Assembly (NCBI GenBank): GCA_963678705.1
Contig: OY783204.1
Coordinates: 4,220,334 to 4,284,333 of the forward strand
Origin: Panorpa germanica
Taxonomy: Eukaryota > Arthropoda > Insecta > Mecoptera > Panorpidae
Direction of reading: 5' to 3'
Length of the DNA stretch: 64,000 nucleotides
In this document: positions 22,831 to 34,254 of the stretch, piece after piece
Layout of the letters: the number at the start of each line of letters is the position of its first letter
How positions within the stretch are numbered: position 1 is the stretch's first letter
Notes under the pieces: generated by a model
Told to the model about the DNA's origin: nothing
Databases searched by the model: none
Seen by the model: only the letters and a program-made list of their open reading frames with translations
Made by a program: the position numbers and the translations under genes

Positions 22831-23640
22831 TCAGTTATGTCCCCTTATGAGCCATTGCATTCATTGCTTCGTGGCGAAACACCCGAATCACGACATTTTC
22901 TAGCAAACGCTCAAAAATACAAAGGTTGTTTCCAAATGACCTCATTTGAGGCAGATATTATCGAAGAACAAGGATTTAATCCGACATTCAAGGTATTTAT
23001 TTATTTATTTTTGTACTTACACACAATACAGTAGAAGAATAACATACAATACTTATTACTAAGTATTATGTATGCTAATTCTAAAAAAAAGTGTTTATAA
23101 ATCAGTAATACTGACTTTGCTTTTGATTTTGTAGATACAAGGAGAGATTGACCATCGAATTGGATCATTGCAACCTCTCGAAGATGTACAGCATAAATTT
23201 TTACAAATATACTTCGTGGCCAACATAGAGGAACAACTTGATCGACGTCAAGAGAGCAATGCAGCAATGAAAAGAGCAATTCTTCAAGATCTGCAGCAAT
23301 TACTTTATGAACATCATGCGTTGGTCAGGCTTTTCAAGAGTGCTTTGGAGCGCATGCCAAATGATGACTACAAAGTCGTGATCAGAGCGGATAAACGACC
23401 ATCTGGAACACACGAACGCACATTTAACGCTCCAACAATAGATGAATTTGCCATCCTGATTGTTGGTGAAATCTTGGTAACACGCGTATTGTGCTTACAC
23501 GTCGCGATACTGGACAACTGCAACAAATATCTGAAACACATCGTTCAAATGACACGTTGCAATACCCGCTGATGTTTTGGCAAGGAGAAGATGGATATTA
23601 TTTTAACATCAAAATGAAAAATTCATTGAATGGTGAGTAT
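22831..23640 (+). pseudogene. Helitron-like protein, N-terminal domain fragment with an intron
   Basis: Reads EPLHSLLRGETPESRHFLAN, then KGCFQMTSFEADIIEEQGF and NPTFK, a 142-bp intron (22993-23134, GTATTT...TTGTAG), then IQGEIDHRIGSL, FLQIYFVANIEEQ, LVRLFKSALERMPNDDYKVV, IRADKRPSGTHERTFNAPTI and EFAILIVG. These match block for block the N-terminal domain of the two Helitrons at 28984-41838 (CFQMTSFAATKI, TFKIQGQVYHQIGSLL, FLQIYFMGNEEQQ, VPYGEHAGTYNVPTINEVAVV). A frameshift around 23470 precedes the DTLQYPLMFWQGEDGYYFNI end. The Rep and helicase domains are absent. It is a distinct, diverged Helitron family; the intron is absent at this site in the other copies. Confidence 0.75.
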
Positions 23641-23699
23641 CAATATCATAATTTTGATTTCAACATGACATACAAGTTATATATTTTCTGAGAGCCGAA

Positions 23700-23980
23700 A
23701 ATATTAACAAATTTATATTTTAGTAGATTAATTTACTTTATAAATTTATTCCATCGTAATTTTAAGAACGTTGTGCTAGTTCATATATCATGGTCGTCGT
23801 TGTTTATAGGTTGTTAGTATTTATTGACATTAGTATTAGAATGAAAACATATATTTAAAAAACTGTATTTTATTTAATAAATTCAAATGCTAAGTTACAC
23901 TTGTTTCTTGTTAGTTTTGATTATTATATATTTAGCATATGTATGATAATTAAAAGGATTTTCACTAACGTCATATTCAA
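23700..23980. other. AT-rich spacer
   Basis: No coding or repeat signal recognised. It lies between the Helitron-like fragment and the C2H2 transposase relic. Confidence 0.4.
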
Positions 23981-23981
23981 A

Positions 23982-24218
23982 ATGTTCTACTGCCGGTATT
24001 GTACGTACTTTACAAAAAAAATTATTTGCTACTTGAATCATAGAAAATTACATTCTTGTTTAACAGAAAAATATATTTGTGGATTTGGGCACTGTTCAAA
24101 GGCATTTAAGTCGGTGAGATTATTACGAAGTCATATATCGCGCTATCATTCTTCTTCTGATAAAGTAAACTGTGACGCTTCTTTAAATGCAACACCAAGA
24201 TGCAATAATATAAATAAA
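23982..24218 (+). pseudogene. C2H2-DDE transposase relic, first zinc-finger part
   Basis: Frame starting FYCRYCTYFTKKIICYLNHR, then KYICGFGHCSKAFKSVRLLR with SHISRYH: two C2H2-type fingers. The frame is interrupted at 24218 by a solo LTR. The first base after the LTR and its TAAA duplicate (25183) continues in the same phase with YICTVTWCKQKCDSWKMLNK and HLKYH, so a third and a fourth finger follow. This array belongs with the transposase-like frame at 25678. Confidence 0.6.
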
Positions 24219-25178
24219 TGTGGGGTTATTTTTTAAGAGTAATTTTAAGTTAAAATTATATTTAGTTTTAAGAAATAGAAATAAGTAATCTGTAATTTAG
24301 GTTAAGATCTTTGATAATATTAGTTATATTATAAAAGTACTCTCGACACCAGATGCGACATGTGAACCCCAGAACTCTTGACACAAGCGTTTAGTCGCTG
24401 TGGTGTATGCTTATGACTCATTACGGGAACATGATGACACACGTTGTTACGGGCGTTGGCTGATTCATACGTACAGCAAGTCGTAGTCAGAATGGTTTAG
24501 TGTTCAATAGAAAATGGCGATAGAATTATACTAGGGTGTATATGGTTGTTGTTTTGTGAATTAAAACCAGATAAATTTATTGCTAGGTGTAATATCTTTA
24601 TTATTGTGATTAGCGTAAATGTTAGAGTTAGACAGCAAATGTAATGTTTAGTACTAGGGTGTATTTTCATTGAAATCATTGTGCTGATAACTATGGACAA
24701 TTGTAACTGCGTATTAAGTATTAACACGCAAGACACTGTGAAGAGACGCTATAATCTAAGTACTGTATTTAATCAAGTGTATTTTGTTGTGAACTTAATT
24801 ACGATTAATTCGCTTTATTCAGAAGTAAATGTATAATTTTGTGTAAATATTTTGTGTAAATATTAAATGAACTATCAATATCCAAACCATGTGTTTGCTC
24901 GTATAAAAGAAACTATGATGTTATGTTATACTCCAAATTGATCGTCACAACGGGTAGTTGTAGAAAGTAACCTACAAATTGGAATCTCAACCGGGATATA
25001 TTTGGATGGTTAGAGGGTCTACTCTACAAATTGATGCTCATGTGGATTGAATAGTTCTAGGCTGCATAATAGAATCTCAACAGGTGGTTGTATATTTTAA
25101 CATGCAAAGCGGAGTCTGTACCGGGATGGTAATAGATTCAAAAACTACTAATGTAGACAATTTGTAGAAAAGTCTACA
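24219..25178 (+). mobile_element. Solo LTR, gypsy-like, TSD TAAA
   Basis: Starts TGTGGGGTTATTTTTTAAG and ends AGTCTACA. It is flanked by identical TAAA at 24215-24218 and 25179-25182. It is 960 bp, related to the minus-strand LTR at 8987-10142. Three CTACAAATT/CCGGGAT-type blocks near its 3' end (about 24971, 25027 and 25112) echo the junction of LTR and primer-binding site in the gypsy element at 54835. No internal retroviral-type region is present, consistent with LTR-LTR recombination. Confidence 0.8.
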
Positions 25179-25182
25179 TAAA

Positions 25183-26968
25183 TATATTTGCACTGTCACA
25201 TGGTGCAAACAAAAATGTGACAGTTGGAAAATGTTGAATAAGCATTTAAAATACCATATGAAAGATGTAACAAAAGTTGATTGTCCCTTTTTAAATTGTG
25301 TCAAATTTTATAACAAGATCAGCTCGTTTACATCACATGTAAGTGTGAGCCATAAAGCAAATGAAGAACCAATGAAACAGCCTGAAAATACGAACAATCA
25401 TCCTATTTTAACAAACGATGATCCTGTACCACCTGTTATTATTTCACGTTCCCAAGAAGTGTCTTTCGATCTTGATACGATACAACTGATTCATTTTTAT
25501 TGAATTTGGCAATATTTTTTTAAAACCAGAAAGTAAATTTTGTATCCCTGCTTCAACGATTCAATTTATAGCTACTCAAATGATAAGTTTACATGAACAA
25601 AGCCAGAATGCTGTAAAAAATAATTTATTGTCTCACTTAGAAAACATTGGATATCACTATAAAATGCAAATGATATTGTGAATACATCTTTTGAATGCGA
25701 TGTATTTTCAAATATTAAATCTATATTGGGTACAAAATATAAACGTCAAGAATTTTTTGAAAATCATATGCCTTATGTAGAACCACTGGAGATAATATTA
25801 GGAGAAAAAGCTGGAAAACCAATATACTTTCACTATATTCCTTTAAAGAAAACTTTGGAACTAATTTTCAAGAATAAATCGTTAGAAAATCATTTAAAAT
25901 TGGAGACTGTGAATTCTGACCAACATGTCTTACACGACTTCACCGATGGCTTAGTTTATAAACAAAACATTTTATTTCGTGAAAATAAAAAATCATTAAA
26001 ATTGATTTTATATCAAGATAGTTTTGAAGTGGTTAATCCTTTGGGGTCAGCTAAAACTAAATATAAAATTCTTGCTATTTATTTAAATATTGCAAATCTT
26101 CCTAATCACATACGATCACATGTTAATTTCATGCAACTTGTGACCCTGTGCAGAGAAAAATATTTTGATCATTCTAAAGTATATGGACGAATAGTTGAAG
26201 ACTTAGAAGAAATTGAAACCGCTGGAATTAAATTACCTTCCAATGAAGTAATTAAAGGCGCAGTTGTATTTATTGCCGGCGATAACCTAGGGAGCCATGG
26301 CTTAGGAGGATTTTCTGAAAACTTTAGTAAGTCTCAATATTTTTGTAGATATTGTTTAGTTTGCAGGAATGAATTTTATGGTGATGAAGGACCCTTTAAG
26401 GCATATGACAAAAGAACCATCAAATCTTATGACGAATCGATTAAAAAGATAAACCAGAAGAAAAACTTGTCTAATTTTAAAGGAGTTAAATTTAATTCAG
26501 TTTTTAATAATTTAAAATATTACCATGTGTGTCTTCCTGGATTATCACCTTGTCTTGGGCATGATATTTTAGAGGGAGTTCTTGCTTATGATGTTAAATT
26601 ATTTCTAGATTAATTAAAAAGAAATGGTTTTCATACAAATTGTTAAATCACAGAATTGATACCTTTCAATATTCAATAGAAGATCGTAGATGTAAGCCTT
26701 GTACTATTAGCAAACATGCGACTAAAATTACAGGAGGTGCATGGCAATTGTGGAACTTTTTAAGATTATTGCCACTACTTATTGACGACAAAGTTGAAGA
26801 TATTAGCGATGATAATTGGAAAAGCATCATCATTCTTACTGAGATAATTGAAATCGTATGTGCTCCCTCTTTACATATTTCGGGCATAAGCTATTTAAAT
26901 GATCTAATTCGCGACTATATATCTTTAAGATTATTATTTAAACAGCCACTTCGCCCTAGGCACCATTT
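25183..26968 (+). pseudogene. C2H2-DDE transposase relic (CACTA/CMC-like), main part
   Basis: Continues the zinc-finger array (CPFLNCVKFYNKISSFTSHV with SVSH), then an acidic linker, a decayed stretch 25500-25677, and a long frame 25678-26613. That frame contains LILYQDSFEVVNPLGSAKTK, YKILAIYLNIANLPNHIR, MQLVTLCREKYFDH, KGAVVFIAGDNLGSHGLGGF, SENFSKSQYFCRYCLV and DILEGVLAYDVKLFL. The two conserved Asp blocks (QDSFEVVNPLG and AGDNLGSHGLGGF) and the Cys pair after them resemble the catalytic region of animal CACTA-like transposases with N-terminal zinc fingers; this family name is inferred. A frameshift at about 26611 leads to 26640-26968, ending KQPLRPRHHF, after which the I-like LINE begins. 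Ends of the element are not visible. Confidence 0.5.
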
Positions 26969-26969
26969 C

Positions 26970-27156
26970 AGTCGAGTTTCAGATCTCTTAGCGAGTAGCT
27001 GTATTTTTACGCACTGAGGTTTTATTAAATTATCTATTTTCGGAATAAATTTTTTAGTTTTGGTTGTTTTAGTTGTTATTCTTTCAGTTCTTTGATAAGT
27101 TTTAATTAATAGAGAGTGTATTAAATAAATTTGTTTGGTATTGGTTACAAATAAAC
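26970..27156 (+). other. I-like LINE 5' leader
   Basis: The sequence changes abruptly after the transposase motif at 26968. About 190 bp of non-coding DNA then precede the ORF1 ATG. The LINE 5' end is placed here by exclusion; no target duplication could be recognised. Confidence 0.4.
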
Positions 27157-28572
27157 ATGTTCGGGCCTGAGGCCCAAGTGACCACCACAATGAACACTAA
27201 TTCAGTGACGGACAGTGATGTAAATATAAAAAATCAAAGTGATAAACAAAAATCAATAAACTTGTACAATACAGAGTACAGCAACACTACGTACAAGGTC
27301 ATGATAACAAAAAATATAAACAATGAAACACATAATTATTTTAGTTCTTTAAAATTAGGACAATTATTATGCAAAATAAGCGATAAAAAAGACATCATAG
27401 AAATAAAAAAGATTGGAAAAAATAAAATCATTGTACAATGCGATACAGCGAGTCTTGCTAACAAAATAGTATTGGATGAATCCTTGAAAAAACAAAATTA
27501 TGAAGCATATGTACCATATTTCTGGACATCCAAAATTGCTATAATAAAGGGCGTGAACTTAGAATATACTGATGAAGAAATTCTGTTGAATCTTGAATGT
27601 GCTCCTTATAGAATAAAAAAGGTGCAGAGATTAAATAGAAAATCTTTTGAAGAAAATACTGTAAAATATGTTCCAAGTACTACAGTTAAAATATTTTTTG
27701 ATGGTCTGGATTTGCCTGCTTTCGTATTCCTTTGGAGGGTAAAAAAAGCATGTTTACCTTATATTCTACCATCTATTCAATGCTATAATTGTTTAAAGTA
27801 CGGACATCCATCTAAACACTGTAGATCAAAAAATACAATTTGGAAATACTGTGGAAGCAATGAACATAAAGAGTCTGATTGTAAGAAGGAAGAATATAGA
27901 TGTATTAATTGCAAAGGACCACATGAAGCTACTAATAAAATCTGTCCTGAAAGAGAAAAACAGGTTAAAATTAAAGAAATAATGGCGGAACATAATTTAA
28001 GTTTTCAGGAAGCCAAAATAGAAATAGGTGATAATGACAATAGAGACAGCCTATTTTCAGTCAGAACACAAAATAGATTTGAACTTTTTAATAATTACAA
28101 ATATACTTTCCCTACAATCAACAATGACAATAATTCACAAAATCACATACCACTATACAAGCCTAAACCTGTAACAAAAAGAAATAATAAATAAGAAGTA
28201 ACGAAATCAAACAGTATTCCAGTTATCAAACAAAATGAAAGAATTAATCCTGACAATAAAACACCAATTATAAAAAATTTATCCACTCCTACATACCAGA
28301 AGAAAAGAAGAATAGAGGCAAAAGAAAGAATGAACGAAAATGATATTTGGGATAATATAGAAATTTTAAAACAAAACCTTAAATCAATAGAAGAAAAAGC
28401 GGAAATGATGAAACAAAATGACATAGTAAACTTAAAGAAAGTCAATCAATTAGATAAAGGTAATTCTTATAATATTGCTTCTACATCTACATACAGAAGA
28501 AAACAAAATATTACTGAAGATGGATATAACCTGAGAAGTCGTAGTCAAACAAGAATCAACAAAACAGATTAG
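27157..28572 (+). pseudogene. I-like LINE ORF1 (gag-like, three CCHC-type knuckles), one premature stop
   Basis: 472 codons in a single frame if one TAA (28192-28194) is ignored. The N-terminal half is Lys/Asn-rich. An RRM-like segment follows (YVPYFWTSKIAIIKGVNLEY, then a KKVQRLNRKSF block). The knuckles are CYNCLKYGHPSKHC, the second IWKYCGSNEHKESDC (lacks its first Cys), and CINCKGPHEATNKIC, followed by the KIKEIMAEHNLSFQEAK helix usual after the knuckles in I- and Jockey-type ORF1 proteins. A coiled-coil-like segment (ENDIWDNIEILKQNLKSIEE) ends the frame. ORF1 proteins coat LINE RNA. The near-intact frame suggests modest age. Confidence 0.8.
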
Positions 28573-28732
28573 AATTATTTATTAATATCGACAAATAATA
28601 TATATATATTAATTATTTTTATAAAATTATTAAAATCAACAGTTTTTATTTAAGTAAGTAAATAAATAAAACTTTAAAACATAACACATAAACTTTATAA
28701 TAAAAACAAAATTTTAATTCATTTATTTAATT
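28573..28732 (+). other. AT-rich spacer between LINE ORF1 and ORF2
   Basis: 160 bp of almost pure A/T with no open frame; ORF2 starts with an ATG at 28733. Confidence 0.6.
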
Positions 28733-28983
28733 ATGTATAACATTATTCAATGGAACTGCAGAGGAGTAAGGCTCATTAAGGAGGAGCTACAACACATGTT
28801 GCAGGAAAATAATATACACATATGTATATTATCAGAAACCTTCCTGAAGAATAACTACAATTTTAACATCAAAGGATACTTTATTGAAAGAGAAGATAGA
28901 ATCCAGCTAACAGATCATAACCCCCATGGAGGTGTAGCAATTTTAATACATAAATCCGTAAAATACAAAAGATTTATAATAAA
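28733..28983 (+). pseudogene. I-like LINE ORF2, piece 1 (endonuclease N-terminus)
   Basis: Begins MYNIIQWNCRGVRLIKEELQ, then HICILSETFLKNNYNFNIKG and NPHGGVAILIHKSVKYK, the N-terminal half of an apurinic-type endonuclease (the QWNCRG Asn and the SET Glu are metal-site residues). It is cut at 28983/28984 by Helitron copy 1. The apparent stop of the frame is the TAG of the Helitron's own CTAG terminus. The frame resumes in phase at 34255. Confidence 0.85.
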
Positions 28984-31900
28984 CTAGCGGACCCGACAGA
29001 CGTTGTCCTGTACACACGTCTTTAATTTCATACTTTTTTTAATGAGCTGAAACAATCTGGACCGCTTTGATGAAAATTATTATTGAAAAGTTATTATTTT
29101 GTTAAATAAATAACAGCATCGTAAATGAAAACTTTAACTCATTTTAATGAAAGGTGAAAAAGCTTGCACTCAAAACATTTTATAACATATATATTTATTT
29201 ATTTTTAATTTACAAAAACTTAATTTAGCGTAATGCCATTGGATGTACAATATTTTTAGTTAGTCCATGAGGAGTATAAACAAACAAACTCGATGGTTTT
29301 CCAACTCTGGAACACGCAACGTACAATTGGCCGTGAGAAAAACACGGATTTTCTAAATCTAAGCCACAAAATGTCATCGTTTGACCTTGTGACTTATTAA
29401 TAGTCATAGCATATGCCAAACGGATCGGAAATTGTAAGCGTTTAAATGGTATAGGTGAATCTGAAGGAATCATTGGGATCCGCGGTAAAAGTACAATTTC
29501 ACCTTGGAATTTTCCAGATAAAATATTCGCTTCAATAATGTTGCCCATGATTTTTTTTATAGCTAATCGCGTGCCATTACACAATCTCGGGGCATTTAAA
29601 TTACGAAGCAAAATTATAGGTGAGCCAATCTTCAGTCGCAAATTATGTGGTGGCATTCCAGGTAAATCTAAAGAATTCAAAAATTCTACTGGATAGTTGA
29701 CCACTTCGTCAGGATCAACAACGGTGTCAATTGATTTAAATGTAATTTCATTACCAGGCAATGACTGTTGTATTTTAAAATTGATGGCGTCTACATCTAA
29801 ATTTTTTGCAGCTAAAATAGCTCGCTCTCGTAGCCATTCATGATTAGTATAGTTATATCTTAAATCTGGAAAGATACTATTTATTAATTCATCTTTGGTA
29901 GCCACCATGTTGCAAAAGTTCTCTGGAAATTTAATAAATTGGGTATCTTCATACAGTTGAATTTTACCGTTGCCAATGTCTAACAATTGTTCAGAGAATC
30001 CTGACGCTAATGGATCATTTTGTAGTTGAACGCGCATATTGATAGTAAGGCTCAATTTACTGACACTCCGCCATAGATAAGATTCCTTCAAACATGCGTT
30101 TACTTCGTCTGCATATGTCGCACGTGGAATTACTGGCAATGTTTGCCTGAAATCACCAGACAGTAGCAGTAGAGCACCACCGAAAAGTCTAGTATTATCT
30201 TTGATATCCTTCAGGGACCTGTCGAGAGCTTCAAGCGAATGCTTGTGGGCCATTGTACATTCATCCCAAATAATAATTTTGCATTTTCTCAAAACTTCAG
30301 CCATGCCGGAATGCTTCTTTATGTTACACATTGCTTCGGGATTTGTATGAACATTCAAAGGTAACTTAAGTGCTGAATGCGCAGTCCGTCCACCATCAAG
30401 TAACGTCGCTGCAATGCCTGATGAAGCAATGGCCAATGCAATATGATTTTGTGATCGAATGCGCGCAAGTATCAGTGAGATGAGAAAGGTTTTACCAGTG
30501 CCACCTGGTGCATCCAAAAAAAAGAATCCACCTTGTTGTGCTGCAATTGATACGTTAATTTGATCATATACATTTCGTTGTTCAGCTGTAAGCAATTGTT
30601 CATTATTAGCAACAAAAGTAGCCAACGAAGTCTTATCAAACTGGTGTTCACGTTGAACATCACTGTTGATGATATCTACTGCTGGGCGGTTCGGCGCCGG
30701 CATGCCAAAATGGATGAGTGGCATGTTTGAAATAAGAATACAAATATCCTCAATCATAATTAAAGCCTCATTGTATATTTCTGCGGAGAATTGAATATCA
30801 GGATTTTGATTAGTAATTCTAATCCGATGCAAAATATCTTCACTCATTGAGTCTTTATATTTGTTCCAGAGAGCAGATGCTTCAGACGGAAAACACGTTG
30901 TTAATATTATTGAAAATAATTGACGAATTTGTTGTGGAGAAGAGCTCAGTGCTGCATCTGCAAGTGTGAGATCCCAATGGTTATCATCCTCCAATAAATG
31001 TAACTCACGACACGCATCGAAGAAAGTGTCGTATAAAATACCATTGACTTTTCGTAAATATTGGAAGGATGTCGGTCCAAGAACATTAACCAATAACAAA
31101 CGCAAAAAAAAACATTCGCGTTGCTTAGGATGAACTGTATATAGTCGACCTAAAGTATTTGTCATAAATATGTCGGCGAATCCTGGGACTGGAATCCCTC
31201 GTTTTCGTGGTTCCCAATTTTTCGATTGCTTATTCCATGTAAAAAATTTAGGAACATCAGTATACATTAATGTTTTTGCGAATTGACCAACAACATCTTG
31301 TCGATTACAAAGATTGAAAAATTCAGTAAGAGTTGTTTTTGGAGCCGTTAATGCTTGTTGTAGTGCAGTCTGTTCTGTAAAATAAACACGCTGTCCGTTT
31401 TCAAGATGCACAGCCAAATGTATAACTGCAGGATCCCTTTCATGTATAGGAAACGTAAAAATGCGCCAGACAGCTTCATTGCTACTTATGTATCGACCCA
31501 TTTGATAACGTGTTATTTCGTCATTGTCATTTACATTTTGAACAGCAAATATAGCTTTATCACTGCCCTTGTGAACGTACTTACAAATGTATTTGATAGA
31601 TTTCACCGAACTGCACAGTTCAACGTTTATGTGCGCTTTATAGGTTTTGCATAGTAATGGCGAATATGGAACCACCCACCGATTATCAATATCTACTCTT
31701 ACACCGTTTGACAGTCGCAATTCATACGATTGACCGCCATTATCTACGTCTCTGCGCCGGTAAGATGGATAACCGTCAATATTGGTGATAGTATCAGTTT
31801 GACATGGTTTTGGAAAACGTTTCGTACATTTTCCATCATTCATGCATGGTGACATCATGTTTAGAGTACCGCATGGACCATGAATCATATTAGTAGTAAC

Positions 31901-34254
31901 AATGTTAAACAGTTCTTGATCAACATTCGGATCTGGAATTTCCGCTGAAATAATTTTGTCAATTTCTTCTGGGCGTACTTTATCCACCAACCAAATCAAA
32001 ATATGCGCATGAGGTAAACCTCGTTTTTGCCACTCAACAGAGTAAAGCCAACAACGTGTTTCACCAAAAACCGAGTAATGTGTGATCAAATTCATCAAAG
32101 ATTTTAATTTTTGTTTAAAGACACGCGCAGTGATATCGTGGCGATGCATCGATGTTTGACCTGACAACAGCAAGTTTTTGATTTCATCCCAATTTGGATT
32201 ACATGTAAATGTGATAAAAAGATCTGGTCGACCGTATGCACGTACGTATGTCATAGCGTCTTGAATATATTCTTGCATATGACGCGGACTACCAATATAT
32301 GATGATGGGAGAATATATGTGGTACCGATGTTGTTAATGACGTTTGTTGCATCTACATTACCGATTACTGCATCACGCAAATGAATATACTCTTCAGCTC
32401 GAAGTTTTGCTTGATTGAATTTTATATACCTTAATCTTTCACTTTCAATTTTTACATAAATATCGACGATGTACTGATGAAATAGCTGTCTACAGCGGAG
32501 AATATTATTATCTTCATTAGCACGAATCATTAACCGATATGCGTAGAAATTCATGGCACTAACTTTCTTGGTCAGTTCTTCACCTGTAAATAAATATAAT
32601 TATGAGATAAACAAAAATTATTTATTCAAAAAAAAAATTGTAAGATAATCTATAAGTTGTACCTGTAGTTGGATTCCGTTGTTTAATATTTAAATGATAT
32701 CCGTCTTCTCCTTCCCAAAATATTAACGGATACTGCAAAGCATCGTAAGAACGATGATTGTCTTGAATTATTTGCATCGTATTATCTCTGCGTTGTATGC
32801 GAATGTCTCTACGTTCACATGGGTCACCAGCCATAACAACTGCCACTTCATTAATGGTTGGAACATTATATGTGCCTGCGTGCTCTCCATAGGGTACTTT
32901 GTCTGCTTTAATAACAATGACATAGTTATCGTTTTGCAGTCTGTTAGAAAGAGTCTTGAACAATTGTACTAATTGGTTATGGTTTTGCAAAAACCTTTCC
33001 AAAATGTCCACAATTTCTCGTTCCTCCATCTGTTCTATATGGTTGTAAACGCAGCGTGTATGTGATTGTTGCTCTTCATTCCCCATAAAATAAATTTGTA
33101 AAAATTTTGGATCGGCATCAGGCATTGGAAGTAACGAACCAATTTGCTGATATACTTGGCCTTGAATTTTGAATGTGGATTCAAAATTACGGCCATCTTC
33201 ATTATGAATAATTTTTGTTGCTGCAAATGATGTCATTTGGAAGCATGAATTTAATTTACGAATTTTCCGTAAAAATAATTTCGATTGAGATGTGATTCCA
33301 GCTAAAAGCGTTTTTAAAGGTTCTGGTGGTGGTTTTAGCGGTGGCAGTGATATTTTTCCAGATGCGCAACATAAACCAGCTGATTCACCTTTGTACTTGA
33401 AAGCATGACAATGTTGACACTCTTTGTCCATACTACCAATCGTGATCAATGCATGTGATGAATAATCTATTTCAGGATCATATTCAAACGCGAGACGATT
33501 AAGTGATGCTCGTGCCAATGCTCGATTATCTTGTACTCGCTGTTGGTTACGTTCTCTATGTGCGTTGGTCGCTCGTTGACGTGCCTCTCGTTGTCTTTTA
33601 ATGTATTAGCACGAAGACGTTGAGCACGTTGCTCTAAATTTTCATTTGCACGTGTACATGCAGCTCGATCTCTTAAATTTACATTATCCATAGAATGTTC
33701 TTCTACTGTTCTATTCAATCGATGATCATGAACTAATTGCGCGTGCTGAGTACGTCGACCAATATTTCTTGCTCTTCCACGAAGACGTGGCATTTTTCTA
33801 CAAAAATAAAATATTGCAAAATAATATACAATTAATATGAGTTACTTATTGATAATGAAAAAACATCTGAATTCACAAAATTATTTATACACACTTCAAA
33901 ACTCTTTAAAAAATAATTACATTTAATATTTTAATCAGCACATGAATTGAATAACAAAATTTTTTTCAAATTAATCGTAGCACCATCTGTCGGGACAAAC
34001 TAAAATTGAAATAGAATAATATTGAATGCGATGATAGCGCCGTCCGCCGGATCTAATGTAAAACATTCCAAAATCAACAACTCCTTATAAATAAGAAATT
34101 AATTGAAAAAACATTTTCCAGTAGACCAAACTGTAAATCTAAACCATTCTCGAATCTCCACGAACACACACAAAAAATTTCATCAAAATTGGTCCAGTCG
34201 TTTAGGAGGAGTTCAGTCACATACACACGCACACAAGAAATATATATATTAAGA
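28984..34254 (-). mobile_element. Helitron copy 1 (minus strand, 5271 bp)
   Basis: Read on the minus strand it starts TCTTAATATATATATTTC at 34254 and ends CCGCTAG at 28984, between A and T, with no target duplication: all are Helitron rules. Near the 3' end GACA-ACGTC-TGTC can form a small hairpin. It encodes the two-exon Rep/helicase below. It is almost identical to copy 2 at 36582-41838 in inverted orientation. Removing it restores the LINE ORF2 frame. Confidence 0.92.
29225..33793 (-). pseudogene. Helitron copy 1 Rep/helicase, frameshifted in exon 1
   Basis: Exon 1 runs 33793 to 32663, then a 79-bp intron (32662-32584, GTACAA...TTACAG), then exon 2 from 32583 to the stop at 29225. A 2-bp insertion (TT) at about 33597-33600, relative to copy 2, shifts the frame after residue 65 or so. 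Everything after it is open. Exon 2 (1109-codon frame from 32554) has the HUH nuclease motif GLPHAHILIW, the paired-tyrosine motif YICKYVHKG, then Pif1-like helicase motifs DAPGGTGKTFL, IIWDECTMAHK, LLSGDFRQTLPV, AYAMTINKSQGQT and LYVACSRVG. The protein would nick DNA and unwind it for rolling-circle-like transposition. This copy cannot make a full-length protein from the annotated start, though exon 2 retains DVVGQFAKT residues that copy 2 has lost. Confidence 0.85.
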
